A stretch of 64,000 nucleotides of DNA from DATBHW01 sp035307385 (GTDB lineage: Bacteria > Chloroflexota > Ktedonobacteria > Ktedonobacterales > DATBGS01). The stretch is taken from assembly GCA_035307385.1 (NCBI GenBank), contig DATGID010000072.1, positions 62,001-126,000 of the forward strand, in the 5' to 3' direction. The translations under genes and the position numbers were made by a program. Below the pieces are notes generated by a model. It ran no database searches. It worked only from the letters and a program-made list of their open reading frames with translations, and was not told the origin of the DNA. Positions 15,613 to 24,942 of the stretch are shown here, piece by piece; the first letter of the stretch is position 1, and every line of letters starts with the position of its first letter.

Positions 15613-17958
15613 CTATTCATCGCGCTCTTTCCTGGGTGGCTGGAATGGGCGCGTCGAGATAATTTTGCTCTCCTGCTGCACCTGCATGGCTGACTGCGAC
15701 ACGGCTTCCAGCGCGGCACCCAACCAGGCAGAGACCATATCGACGCGCCGCGTATTCGGCATCCCTTCCAACATCAAGCGCAACTTAAAACTCAGGGTGC
15801 GCGCGTGCCGCTCTTGTTGGGTAGCCTCGCCAGCCATAGTGGAAAGCATCTGCACGAGTTCCCTCAATTGGGCCACATTCCATTCTAGTTCCTGAGGAGG
15901 CTGTTCCTCTTCAGCAGCCTCGCGGTCGACATCAGCCAATGTCACTTTTTGCTCTTCAACAGGGGATTCATCCCGCTGCTCTTCAGCGGATGATTCATCC
16001 TGCGTGGCAGCCGACGCATCGGTCACCTCAGCCGACACATCAGGCTGCTCAACGACAGGCGCCGGCTCCTCCACAGGAGGCGTTTCCTGGTCCTGCTGCT
16101 CACCGGCTGGCGCGGCGGCCTCGCTCGTTTCCTCGGGCGTCTCTGCCTCTGCCTTGGGCGTTTCAGTGGGTGGAGCGGCTTCGACTTCTGGCTCCTTCGC
16201 CTGTTCTGCGGCGGCTTCTGGTTCAGTCGATTCCTCGACAATGGTTGTCAGTTCTGCTGTTTCTGCTGGCTCAGGCGCTTGCTCCTCGCGTACCTGCTCG
16301 GCTGGCGTGGCGACTGCTCCATCAGGCGGCGCTGCTGACTCTGACAATGACTCTTGTTGCACTTCCGCTTCCGGCGATGGCAATGGCTCCTGCTGCGCTG
16401 CGCCCGATGCCGCTGGCGCCGCCAGGGAGAGGTTGGCTTTGTTTGCCAGACGTCGCTCCATCTCCTCGGCCAGACGCAGCGCCGACGTTCCCTTGACCGG
16501 CTGAGGTTCCTCAACGATCTTCAAATCAACGCCCTCTGGCGCGGCAGCCAGCAGCAACTGCTCCGCCTGGGTGGCAAACTCGATCTGACGCTGCGCGCTG
16601 CTCATGACATGATCGGCAGCAATCACCAGCGCGTCGACGTTGCGCAGATGCTCCTCCAGCACCTCAGCCACCGGCAACAGATTCTCCTGGCAGCGGCTCA
16701 CGGTTGTCATCAACGCCGTTGCCGAGCGCTGGACCTTTGCCAGACGCTGGTTCACATTGGTCTGCATCTGCTTAATGGCGATAGAAAGACCATCGAGTGC
16801 CGTCCCCGTGGGAACCGGCAATCGGCCCTGGCTTTCCTGCCCGACCCGACCCGCCAGTTCGGCCAGTCCCGCCACAGCCGTCTCCATGCGCTCGCGCTCG
16901 TGTTCGCCATGTACAAAGCTCTCGACACGCTCCAGCATCAGGTTCAGGCTCACCGCCAGCGGCAGCAACTCACCCTCCACATGCGCGCGCGCCGAATAAT
17001 CTCCGGCGGCCACACGCGCATGCGTCTGCTGAATAATCGCAACGCCTGTCTCCAGATGGCGTTTCTTCTCATCAGTCTCGCGCAAACGCTTCAGCAGGCG
17101 CTTGTTCGTCATTTGCAGGCCCGAAACATAGGTTATCAGATGCACGCTCTCTTGCATCTGGCGTCCAAACAGCCAGGCCACGACACCCACAGCCACCTGT
17201 ATCAGCACCAGATAGACCAACGAAAGATAACGCCCCTGCGCGGCAAACACGGCGGCCAGTTCACCGGAAGGACGAAAGAGCAGCAAGACCAAGGCCGTAA
17301 AGATCGCCGAGAGGCTGGCGAGGATCAGCGCGGTTTCAGGTGAGAACAGAATGCCGCCGCTGAGAATCACCAGGAGAAAGAGCAAAGCAATATGCAGCGT
17401 CTCAAGCGAGACCAGATGCGCCGCGCTCAAGAGCACATCCAACACCACCAGCGCTTCACCGCCCACCACCAGCAAAAAGCTGGCTTCGCCCGTTCTGCCC
17501 ATCCAATTCAGCAACCAGGCAATTCCGAAGAGTCCTAATCCGCCAGCCGTCACCAGGACTCCAGCAAGCTGAAAGCGGCTGAACAGATAGCCAGGCAAAA
17601 TCACCAGCAGCAGAGCCGCCTGCGTCGCCAGCAAGGCCGTCACCAGCCAGGCGCGCTGGCGCTCTTGCTCAGCAAAATTGAGCAGCGCGCGGCGCAGAAT
17701 ACTGGAGATGCCCGCGCGCAGTTCAGCAGTATCGCTGGAGACCTTCTTTTGCGCGCCCGAAATCTGCGATTTCAAAGGGGCAAGGGGTTGATCTTCCCCC
17801 AGAAGCGCCTCAGTTTCCTCTGTGCCGCTCGTTGTTTCTTCGTCTTTTATTGCCCGCGCCCCGAACAACCCGGGCGCATTATCAGATGCAGCCGTCCGCG
17901 CCGCGCGAATCTGCGGCAGGCGGATGATGGGTGTCACTTTCGGCTCTTGCTCTGCCAT
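15613..17958 (-). CDS. Polytopic HAMP-domain membrane protein with acidic low-complexity segment
   Basis: A 781-residue protein from the ATG at 17958 (GGGAAAGG upstream); an in-frame extension to 18078 would run through the hairpin at 18031 and is rejected. Six hydrophobic helices occupy about 104-265. A HAMP-like stretch at about 300-350 contains AAGDYSARAHVEGELLPLA. A helical region reaches about 490. A Glu/Pro/Ala-rich stretch of about 200 residues follows, and a conserved-looking end has LRELVQMLSTMAGEATQQE. No kinase, cyclase, GGDEF or classical methyl-accepting hairpin is evident. It is probably a membrane sensor or scaffold, with function unknown. Confidence 0.75.
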   Translation of the reverse strand: MAEQEPKVTPIIRLPQIRAARTAASDNAPGLFGARAIKDEETTSGTEETEALLGEDQPLAPLKSQISGAQKKVSSDTAELRAGISSILRRALLNFAEQERQRAWLVTALLATQAALLLVILPGYLFSRFQLAGVLVTAGGLGLFGIAWLLNWMGRTGEASFLLVVGGEALVVLDVLLSAAHLVSLETLHIALLFLLVILSGGILFSPETALILASLSAIFTALVLLLFRPSGELAAVFAAQGRYLSLVYLVLIQVAVGVVAWLFGRQMQESVHLITYVSGLQMTNKRLLKRLRETDEKKRHLETGVAIIQQTHARVAAGDYSARAHVEGELLPLAVSLNLMLERVESFVHGEHERERMETAVAGLAELAGRVGQESQGRLPVPTGTALDGLSIAIKQMQTNVNQRLAKVQRSATALMTTVSRCQENLLPVAEVLEEHLRNVDALVIAADHVMSSAQRQIEFATQAEQLLLAAAPEGVDLKIVEEPQPVKGTSALRLAEEMERRLANKANLSLAAPAASGAAQQEPLPSPEAEVQQESLSESAAPPDGAVATPAEQVREEQAPEPAETAELTTIVEESTEPEAAAEQAKEPEVEAAPPTETPKAEAETPEETSEAAAPAGEQQDQETPPVEEPAPVVEQPDVSAEVTDASAATQDESSAEEQRDESPVEEQKVTLADVDREAAEEEQPPQELEWNVAQLRELVQMLSTMAGEATQQERHARTLSFKLRLMLEGMPNTRRVDMVSAWLGAALEAVSQSAMQVQQESKIISTRPFQPPRKERDE

Positions 17959-18030
17959 AGCCTTTCCCTTTCCAGTGGAATACCTGGCAACCGCAGGCAC
18001 AAGCTGCCTCAGCAAAACCAGTGCCAAAGT

Positions 18031-18065
18031 CAAACGGCCCGCCCCAAATAGGGGCGGGCCGTTTG
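18031..18065. terminator. Strong hairpin downstream of clpB
   Basis: A 15-bp perfect inverted repeat: CAAACGGCCCGCCCC at 18031-18045, loop AAATA, then the exact complement at 18051-18065. It sits 33 nt past the clpB stop and before the HAMP gene. There is no long T run, so it may act as an intrinsic terminator of low efficiency or as an mRNA 3'-end stabiliser for the stress operon. Confidence 0.6.
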
Positions 18066-18097
18066 CTGCGCCAGCCATATGACAGAGCGCCTTTTGC

Positions 18098-20716
18098 CTA
18101 TCTACCCGCCTGCACCTCTTCCCGTGCTTGTTCGCGCTTGGGCTTCAGGATCAGATTTCCATCCTGCACTTCGATCAAAATTATATCGCCTTCGCGGATG
18201 ATGCCCTCAAGCAAAGCGCGCGCAATGCGGTTCTCTATCTCGCGTTGAATCACGCGCCGCAGTGGTCGCGCGCCAAATTGAGGATCATAGCCCTCGCTTG
18301 CCAGCAGCGCTTTGGCCGCATCGGTCACCTGCAGGGTGATGTTGCGCTCTGCCAACCGAGGGCGCAGTCGCTCTAACTGAATGTCGACAATGTGCTGCAA
18401 CTGCTCGCGGGTAATCGGATGGAAGATAATCACCTCGTCAATGCGGTTGATGAACTCCGGGCGAAATCCCTCCTGCCGCAGACGCTCGCGCACCTTCCGC
18501 TGCACCTGGTCTTCATCCATCCCCTTGTACTCCCGCCACCACTCGTGGCCGACGTTGCTCGTCATGATGATGACCGTGTTCCTGAAATCGACAGTGCGCC
18601 CCTGTCCATCGGTCAGGCGGCCATCATCGAGGACTTGCAGCAGCACGTCGAACACCTCCGGAGCAGCCTTCTCGATTTCATCCAACAGGATGACGCTGTA
18701 CGGTCGGCGGCGCACTGCCTCGGTTAATTGCCCGCCCTCTTCATAGCCCACATAGCCTGGCGGCGCGCCGATCAGCCGCGAAACGCTGTACTTTTCCATA
18801 TACTCGGACATGTCGATGCGAATCAAGGCGCGCTCATCGTCAAAGAGGAACTCAGCCAACGCCCGCGCCAGTTCCGTCTTGCCGACACCCGTTGGCCCCA
18901 GAAACAGAAAGCTCGCCAGCGGGCGATTCGGGTCTTGCAGACCGGTGCGGGCGCGGCGGATGGCATCGGAAACCAGCGAGAGCGCGTGATCCTGCCCCAC
19001 CACGCGCTCTCGCAGCCGATCTTCCATATGCACCAACTTCTGGACTTCGCCCTCCATCAACCGGGACACCGGGATATGCGTCCAGCGCGAGACGATCTCG
19101 GCAATATCTTCGGCATCCACCTCCTCCTTGAGCATACGCGCGCCCTTGAGCGTCGCAAGCTGAGCCTCCAGTTCCTGGCGGCGCGCCTCCAATTTGGGGA
19201 TGACCTCATAGCGCAGCCGCGCCTGCGCCTCGTAATCGTATTCGCGCTCGGCTTTCTCCAGGGCCACCTGCGCCTGCTCCAACTCTTGCATCAGGCGACG
19301 CATTTCCTCCACCGGCCCGCGTTCGCGTTCCAGTTCCAGCTTGAGGGCGCGCAGTTGCTCCGACAGGTTGGCAATCTCCTGTTCCACTCGCTCGCGTCGC
19401 TCGCGGCTGGCCGGGTCGGTTTCCTTCTTCAGCGCCTCTTGCTCCACCTGTAACTGCTGGATGCGCCGTTCCAGCGCATCTACCTCGCTGGGCGTGCTGT
19501 CCAACTCCACGCGGCGACTGCTCGCGGCTTCGTCCACCAGATCAATAGCTTTGTCGGGCAAAAAGCGATCAGTAATATAGCGGTCGGAGAGCACCGCCGC
19601 AGCCACCAGCGCGCTGTCCTGAATGCGCACGCCGTGGTGCGCTTCGTAGCGCGGTTTCAGGCCACGCAGAATGCTAATCGTGGCCTCAACCGAGGGCGGC
19701 TCAATCATCACCGGCTGGAAGCGGCGTTCCAGGGCCGCGTCTTTCTCGATGCGCTTGCGGTATTCATCCAACGTGGTCGCGCCGATGCAGTGCAACTCCC
19801 CTCGCGCCAGCATCGGCTTGAGCATATTAGAGGCATCCATCGCGCCTTCCGCCGCTCCCGCGCCCACCAGCGTGTGTAACTCATCGATAAAGAGAATGAT
19901 ACGCCCTTCGGAACTGGTAACCTCTTTCAGCACCGCTTTCAGACGATCTTCAAACTCGCCGCGATACTTGGCTCCCGCCACCAGCGCGCCCAGATCGAGG
20001 GCCACAACCTGCTTATCGATCAGCGTTTTGGGCACATCGCCGCGCACAATGCGCTGCGCCAGCCCCTCGACGATGGCGGTCTTCCCGACGCCCGGCTCAC
20101 CAATCAGCACCGGATTATTCTTTGTGCGGCGGCTGAGTACCTGAATCACCCGTCGAATCTCTTCATCGCGCCCGATGACCGGGTCCAGCTTGCCCTGCGC
20201 GGCCTCTTTGGTGAGGTTGCGCCCATATTTTTCCAGCGCCTGGAACTTTTCCTCCGGGTTGGGGTCGGTGACTCGCTGCGAACCGCGAATGGTGGTTAGT
20301 GCCTGAAGCACCTTATCGCGAGTCAGGCCAACCGCGTCAAGCACGCGCCGCGCCGCCGAATCGTCCACCTCGAACATCGCCAGCAGCAGGTGTTCCACGC
20401 TCAGATACTCGTCCTTGAAGCGGAGCATTTCTTGCCGTGCCCGCTCCAGCAGCGCGCGCAACTGCGGCGAGATGCCCGGCGCGCTGCCTCCATAGACCTG
20501 CGGCAGTTGCTCAAGCTCGCGCGTTGCCAGGCGCTGCGCTGTCGCCAGGTCCCCGCCCACCTGCGCAATGATCTGCGGCGTCAGCCCATCTTCCTGGTTC
20601 AGCAGCGCCGCCAACAAATGAATAACGTCCACCTGCGCGTTGTTGCGCTGCTGCGCCAGCGAACTGGCCTCGGCGATAGCCTCGCGCGCCTTCTCGGTAA
20701 AGTGCTCGATATTCAT
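18098..20716 (-). CDS. clpB: ATP-dependent protein disaggregase ClpB
   Basis: An 872-residue Hsp100 with all domains: N-terminal Clp-N repeats (about 1-145), AAA-1 with GEPGVGKTAIVEGLAQRI, a coiled-coil middle domain (about 405-530), AAA-2 with LGPTGVGKTELARALAEFL, and the C-terminal domain. ClpB threads aggregated proteins through its pore and hands them to DnaK. Its ATG overlaps the cbpM stop by ATGA, so it is the last gene of the grpE-dnaK-dnaJ-cbpM-clpB operon. Length and motifs are standard. Confidence 0.97.
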   Translation of the reverse strand: MNIEHFTEKAREAIAEASSLAQQRNNAQVDVIHLLAALLNQEDGLTPQIIAQVGGDLATAQRLATRELEQLPQVYGGSAPGISPQLRALLERARQEMLRFKDEYLSVEHLLLAMFEVDDSAARRVLDAVGLTRDKVLQALTTIRGSQRVTDPNPEEKFQALEKYGRNLTKEAAQGKLDPVIGRDEEIRRVIQVLSRRTKNNPVLIGEPGVGKTAIVEGLAQRIVRGDVPKTLIDKQVVALDLGALVAGAKYRGEFEDRLKAVLKEVTSSEGRIILFIDELHTLVGAGAAEGAMDASNMLKPMLARGELHCIGATTLDEYRKRIEKDAALERRFQPVMIEPPSVEATISILRGLKPRYEAHHGVRIQDSALVAAAVLSDRYITDRFLPDKAIDLVDEAASSRRVELDSTPSEVDALERRIQQLQVEQEALKKETDPASRERRERVEQEIANLSEQLRALKLELERERGPVEEMRRLMQELEQAQVALEKAEREYDYEAQARLRYEVIPKLEARRQELEAQLATLKGARMLKEEVDAEDIAEIVSRWTHIPVSRLMEGEVQKLVHMEDRLRERVVGQDHALSLVSDAIRRARTGLQDPNRPLASFLFLGPTGVGKTELARALAEFLFDDERALIRIDMSEYMEKYSVSRLIGAPPGYVGYEEGGQLTEAVRRRPYSVILLDEIEKAAPEVFDVLLQVLDDGRLTDGQGRTVDFRNTVIIMTSNVGHEWWREYKGMDEDQVQRKVRERLRQEGFRPEFINRIDEVIIFHPITREQLQHIVDIQLERLRPRLAERNITLQVTDAAKALLASEGYDPQFGARPLRRVIQREIENRIARALLEGIIREGDIILIEVQDGNLILKPKREQAREEVQAGR

Positions 20717-21102
20717 GACGACTGTTCCTCTGTTCCAGACCGGTTGAGGGCATCACTGCTGCTCTGGCGGCTGGCGCTCCAGTCAGTCTGCACTTGATAG
20801 CGGGCTAATTCGTGCTGGAGCATCTCGATACGCGCGCTCTGATGCAGAATGATTTCGATGCCTTCCAGGTTGACGCCCAAATCCTGATATAAGCGCCGCA
20901 CCCGCCGCAAGAGCGCCAGGTCCGCCACGCCATAGCAGCGCTGCTCTTCGCCCGCTGCATCAACGTCGCTGATAATCCCTACCTCGACAAGATGCTGGAT
21001 GATGGGCAGCTCCAGCCGACTGTACTGGATAATCTCTTGCTCGCTAAAATAGGCCATCACGCGACCTTGCGACGGGCCGGAACCATTTTGCACCTCAGGC
21101 AT
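20713..21102 (-). CDS. cbpM: CbpM-like chaperone modulator (MerR-related fold)
   Basis: A 129-residue protein. From about residue 16 it has YFSEQEIIQYSRLELPIIQHLVEVGI, then RCYGVADLALLRRVRRLYQDLGVNLEGIEIIL, the pattern shared by CbpM and HspR-type MerR relatives (recognition wing plus helix). A perfect AGGAGG lies 6 nt before the ATG at 21102, so I reject the longer frame to 21147. It overlaps the end of dnaJ by 8 nt and clpB by 4. In Escherichia coli CbpM inhibits the J-protein CbpA; HspR instead represses dnaK operons. Adjacency to a CbpA-type J protein favours CbpM, but a DNA-binding regulator is not excluded. Confidence 0.78.
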   Translation of the reverse strand: MPEVQNGSGPSQGRVMAYFSEQEIIQYSRLELPIIQHLVEVGIISDVDAAGEEQRCYGVADLALLRRVRRLYQDLGVNLEGIEIILHQSARIEMLQHELARYQVQTDWSASRQSSSDALNRSGTEEQSS

Positions 21103-22132
21103 GACGGCCTCCTGTTCCCGCAGGCGTTGCCGGGCCGGTGTAGCCAACGGAGCGGGCGAACGCCTCGAAGAGTCGCCGCTGCTCGTCGTTGAACTGCGTT
21201 GGCAGCATCACCTTCGCCTCGGCATAAAGATCACCGCGCTCGTCGGTTCGCCCGATGCGCTGGGGCATCCCCTGGCCGCGCAGGCGAAACGTCCTACCGT
21301 TTTGCGTGGGGCTGGGGATACGCAGCAGCAAGCTCCGCCCGTCGGGCGTCGGCACGTGCGCCTCCCCGCCAAGCATGGTAACTGCTAGCGGCACCTCGAT
21401 GATGGTTCGCAGATCGGCCCCATCGCGGGTGAAGCGCGCGTCGGGTAGCAGATGGACGCGCATATACAGATCGCCACGCGCGGCGGCTCCCGGCCCACCT
21501 TGCCCCGCAAGCCGAATGCGCGACCCCTCGTCCACCCCTGCCGGAATCGTGACCTCCAGGCGGCGCGTCGTCCCATCAGGCGCACTCAATTCAAGCGTGC
21601 GCCTCGCCCCTTGATAGGCTTCGGCCAGCGTCACCTCGACCTCAGCCTCAACATCCTGCCCGCGTGTAGGCTGGCGCTCGCGAAAGGTGGCGGGGCCACC
21701 ACGAGCGCGCCGCTCGCTGCCTGGCGGAAAGCCCGAATGGAAGTACGTCTCAAAGAAACTGGAGAAGGGAGATTGCCCGCCGAAGAGGTCTTCCAGGTCC
21801 TCTTCGTTGATGGTGCGATATTCATAACTCCCCCCTCTGAAACGATCTGCTCCCCGGCCTGCGGCGGCCTTCTGCCGCTCCTCGCCAGGCCAGCGCCCGT
21901 ACTGCTGGCGATAGCGGCGCATCTCATCGTATTTCCGGCGCTTTTCCGGGTCGGAAAGCACTTCGTTGGCTTCATTAATCTCTTTAAAGCGTTCCTCCGC
22001 TGCCTTGTCGCCCGGATTCACATCGGGATGAAGTTTCCGCGCCAGCTTGCGATAAGCCTGGCGGATGGTTTTCTCATCAACATCCTCGCTCACCCCAAGG
22101 ATGCTGTAATAATCTTTGTACTCGACGGCCAT
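21095..22132 (-). CDS. CbpA-type DnaJ (J-domain plus DnaJ C-terminal domains, no zinc finger)
   Basis: A 345-residue J protein. The J-domain at 1-70 reads DYYSILGVSEDVDEKTIRQ and carries HPD in LHPDVNPGD. A G/F-poor linker contains RGADRFRGGSYEY. Two C-terminal beta domains follow: VEVTLAEAYQGARRTLEL, IPAGVDEGSRIRLAGQG and LPDARFTRDGADL. The four CxxCxGxG zinc repeats of canonical DnaJ are absent, making it CbpA-like. It lies 17 nt after dnaK and overlaps cbpM. It delivers substrates to DnaK and stimulates its ATPase. Confidence 0.93.
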   Translation of the reverse strand: MAVEYKDYYSILGVSEDVDEKTIRQAYRKLARKLHPDVNPGDKAAEERFKEINEANEVLSDPEKRRKYDEMRRYRQQYGRWPGEERQKAAAGRGADRFRGGSYEYRTINEEDLEDLFGGQSPFSSFFETYFHSGFPPGSERRARGGPATFRERQPTRGQDVEAEVEVTLAEAYQGARRTLELSAPDGTTRRLEVTIPAGVDEGSRIRLAGQGGPGAAARGDLYMRVHLLPDARFTRDGADLRTIIEVPLAVTMLGGEAHVPTPDGRSLLLRIPSPTQNGRTFRLRGQGMPQRIGRTDERGDLYAEAKVMLPTQFNDEQRRLFEAFARSVGYTGPATPAGTGGRHA

Positions 22133-22149
22133 AGACGCGATGCTTTCAA

Positions 22150-24069
22150 CTATACTTCGCGGTACTCGCCCTCAACCGTATCAGGCTCATCGCGCGGCGG
22201 GGGAGGAGTCCCTGCCCCATCGCTTCCGCCAGGTCCATAACCTGCTCCCGGTCCCGTCCCTGCTCCGGCCTGACTGTAGACTTCCTGGCCGATGCGCTGC
22301 ATCGTGCGCTCCAGTTCATCTGCCGCCGAGCGCACGCGCGCCGTATCCTGCTGCCCCAACGCATCGCGCACCGCTTTAATGCTGCTCTCTACATCGCCGC
22401 GCAGGCTGGCTGAGATTCTGTCGCCCATATCTCGCAGCGTCCGCTCGGCCTGATAGGCCAGATTATCGGCGTGGTTGCGCGCTTCGATCTCTTCCTTGCG
22501 CTGGCGGTCCTCCTGGGCGTGCAGTTCTGCCTCGCGCACCATGCGCTGCACATCCTCTTGCGAGAGGCCGCTGGACGCTTTAATCGTCACCTTCTGCTCG
22601 CGCCCCGTCGCCTTGTCGCGGGCCGTCACGTTCAGGATGCCATTGGCGTCGATGTCAAAGGCAACCTCGATTTGTGGCAGCCCACGCGGAGCCGGAGCCA
22701 AACCCTCCAGGCGGAAATGCCCCAGGCTCTTGTTGTCGCGGGACAATTCGCGTTCGCCTTGCAGCACGTGAATATCTACTGCTGGCTGGCTGTCTTCGGC
22801 AGTGCTGAAGATTTCGCTTTTGCGCGTCGGAATCGTGGTGTTGCGCTCGATCAGTTTGGTCATCACGCCTCCCTGGGTTTCGACCCCCAGCGAGAGCGGC
22901 GTCACATCCAGCAGCACCACATCTTTCACGTCGCCTTGCAGCACCCCCGCCTGGATGGCTGCGCCAACGGCCACCACTTCATCAGGGTTGACACCTTTGT
23001 GCGGCTCCTTGCCAAAGATGGAGCGCACCAGTTCGATCACGGCGGGCATGCGCGTCTGGCCGCCAACCAGAATGACCTCATTGACATCCTTCGCGTTGAT
23101 GCCCGCATCTTTCAGTGCCTGCATCACCGGCCCACGGGTGCGTTCGATCAGGTCGCCAACCAGCTGCTCCAGCCTGGCCCGTGTCAGCGTCATCACCAGA
23201 TGCTTCGGACCGCTGGAGTCGGCAGTGATGAAGGGCAGGTTGATCTCAGTCTGCATCGTGCTGGAAAGCTCGATCTTGGCGCGCTCGGCAGCTTCCTTCA
23301 AACGCTGCAACGCCATGCGGTCCCGGCGCAGATCAATGCCCTGATCGCGCTTGAACTCGTCAGCCAGCCAATCCACGATGCGTTGATCGAAGTCATCGCC
23401 GCCCAGGTGCGTATCGCCGTTGGTCGCGCGTACCTCGAAGACACCTTCTCCCAACTGCAAGGTGGAGATGTCGAACGTCCCGCCGCCCAGATCGTAGACC
23501 GCAATCGTCTCATCATGCTTCTTGTCCAGGCCATAGGCCAGCGACGCGGCAGTCGGCTCGTTGATGATGCGCAGCACTTCCAGTCCCGCAATCTGACCGG
23601 CATCTTTGGTCGCCTGGCGCTGGGCGTCATTGAAATAGGCGGGCACGGTAATCACTGCCCGGGTAATTTTCTCGCCCAGCCTGGACTCGGCATCCGTACG
23701 CATCTTTTGCAGAATCATCGCCGAGATTTCCGGCGGGCTATACTCCCGCCCCGCCAGCGACACGTGCGCATCACCATTAGCCGCCCTGACAATCTTGTAC
23801 GATACCTCTTTCACCGAGCGCTGGACTTCGGGGTCATCAAATTTGCGGCCCATCAGCCGCTTGATCGAATAGACCGTGTTTTCGGGATTGGTTACGGCCT
23901 GACGCTTGGCGACCTGCCCGACAAGCCGCTCACCGCTCTTCGTAATCGCCACCACCGAAGGGGTCAGCCGCGCGCCTTCGCTGTTTTCCAGCACCGTCGG
24001 CTCACCAGCCTCGATAATCGCCGTGACCGAGTTCGTCGTTCCCAGGTCAATGCCCAGTACATGTGCCAT
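22150..24069 (-). CDS. dnaK: Molecular chaperone DnaK (Hsp70)
   Basis: A 639-residue Hsp70. The nucleotide domain opens with LGIDLGTTNSVTAIIEAG and has YDLGGGTFDISTLQLG and the VILVGGQTRMPAVIELV block. The substrate domain follows DVTPLSLGVETQGG, and the tail is a Gly/Pro-rich lid end (GAGTGPGAGYGPGGSDG). AAGGAG precedes the ATG. It is second in the grpE-dnaK-dnaJ-cbpM-clpB operon. It binds exposed hydrophobic segments and works with GrpE and the J protein. Confidence 0.98.
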   Translation of the reverse strand: MAHVLGIDLGTTNSVTAIIEAGEPTVLENSEGARLTPSVVAITKSGERLVGQVAKRQAVTNPENTVYSIKRLMGRKFDDPEVQRSVKEVSYKIVRAANGDAHVSLAGREYSPPEISAMILQKMRTDAESRLGEKITRAVITVPAYFNDAQRQATKDAGQIAGLEVLRIINEPTAASLAYGLDKKHDETIAVYDLGGGTFDISTLQLGEGVFEVRATNGDTHLGGDDFDQRIVDWLADEFKRDQGIDLRRDRMALQRLKEAAERAKIELSSTMQTEINLPFITADSSGPKHLVMTLTRARLEQLVGDLIERTRGPVMQALKDAGINAKDVNEVILVGGQTRMPAVIELVRSIFGKEPHKGVNPDEVVAVGAAIQAGVLQGDVKDVVLLDVTPLSLGVETQGGVMTKLIERNTTIPTRKSEIFSTAEDSQPAVDIHVLQGERELSRDNKSLGHFRLEGLAPAPRGLPQIEVAFDIDANGILNVTARDKATGREQKVTIKASSGLSQEDVQRMVREAELHAQEDRQRKEEIEARNHADNLAYQAERTLRDMGDRISASLRGDVESSIKAVRDALGQQDTARVRSAADELERTMQRIGQEVYSQAGAGTGPGAGYGPGGSDGAGTPPPPRDEPDTVEGEYREV

Positions 24070-24141
24070 GGTTTCATCGCTCCTTCAGGAAGCACACGCT
24101 TCTGATAGCGTGTTGGCAATCGAATAGGTGGATGGGACAAT

Positions 24142-24708
24142 CTAGCCATCAGTTGGGGCAACCGCTGTTGTCTCAGGGGCAGCCGCCACAATCACCTGAG
24201 AAGGACGCAGAACACGATCACCCAGCGCGTAGCCGGGGCGCGTCACTTCAATGACCGTTCCTTCGGGCAGATCGGCGCGCCGCTCCGTCATAACAGCCTC
24301 ATGTCGATGTGGATCGAATGCTTCTCCTGGTGAGCCAATCTGCCGCACGCCCAACTGCTGGAGGGTCATCGCCAGATGCCTGGCAACCAGATGAAGACCC
24401 TGCACCCAGGGTTGCTCTGCCAACTCTGCTGGCGCTGCCTCCAGAGCGCGGCCCAGGTCATCCAGCGCGGGCAACAGCTTCTCCAGCAGTTCCTGCTGCG
24501 CGGCCACCCGCGCCTCGGCCTGGTCCTGGAGGGCGCGGCGTTTGTAATTGAGAAAGTCGGCCTGGGAGCGCAGCAGCGCATCAAAGCATTCTTGCCGCTG
24601 CTGCCGGGCATCGGCAAGCTGCTGCTCAAGTGAAAGCGCTTCCATCTCTTGCGGCGCTTCATCGTGCTGGGCATCGTCGGTCTGCTGCTCTGACTCAGGC
24701 GGCTGCAT
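24142..24708 (-). CDS. grpE: Nucleotide exchange factor GrpE
   Basis: A 188-residue GrpE. An acidic N-terminus (PPESEQQTDDAQHDEAPQ) leads into a long coiled coil (about 20-70, QLADARQQRQECFDALLRSQADFLNYKRR) and the beta-wing domain: LGVRQIGSPGEAFDPHRHEAV, then VIEVTRPGYALGDRVLRPSQVIV. AAAGGAG lies 7 nt before the ATG at 24708; a longer frame to 24753 is less likely. It releases ADP from DnaK. It leads the chaperone operon, with a 234-nt gap to the upstream hsp20 gene that may hold an additional promoter. Confidence 0.95.
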   Translation of the reverse strand: MQPPESEQQTDDAQHDEAPQEMEALSLEQQLADARQQRQECFDALLRSQADFLNYKRRALQDQAEARVAAQQELLEKLLPALDDLGRALEAAPAELAEQPWVQGLHLVARHLAMTLQQLGVRQIGSPGEAFDPHRHEAVMTERRADLPEGTVIEVTRPGYALGDRVLRPSQVIVAAAPETTAVAPTDG

Positions 24709-24874
24709 AGGGATACTCCTTTCTTCCTCGTCGCACCACAACGGTCTCGGCACTCAGGAGTCGAGAGTCATGGAGAGCAGTGAAGAAAGCGCAGCAGGTT
24801 CTGTACCTAGCTGATCACTCGCAAGCGCAGTCACCAGCAGGTGTAAACTTCAGCAGCCACAAGACACCAGAGCA

Positions 24875-24902
24875 CGTGAGGGTATTGGCACACTCCCTCA
24901 CG
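24875..24902. promoter_or_regulatory. Inverted repeat between hsp20 and grpE
   Basis: CGTGAGGG (24875-24882) and CCCTCACG (24895-24902) form an 8-bp perfect inverted repeat with a 12-nt spacer, in the only sizeable gap of the stress cluster (24709-24942). There is no T run on either side. It is neither a CIRCE nor a HAIR consensus. It could be a terminator hairpin behind hsp20, a regulator site for grpE, or chance. I see no convincing -10/-35 pair elsewhere in the gap. Confidence 0.4.
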
Positions 24903-24942
24903 CGCTCCGGCGAACATGCTGGTCGGGCTGGCGCCCCAACGT

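Noticed and set aside
22471..24105. A 544-codon open frame on the + strand
   Set aside because: It is the antisense of dnaK, a common artefact of GC-rich codon usage. It has no ribosome site and the encoded sequence has the His/Arg/Gln-rich composition of a shadow frame.
24709..24942. CIRCE or HAIR regulatory element before grpE
   Set aside because: Short GCACTC- or CACTC-like pieces are present, but no 9-bp inverted repeat with the consensus spacing. Only an unrelated 8-bp repeat was found.
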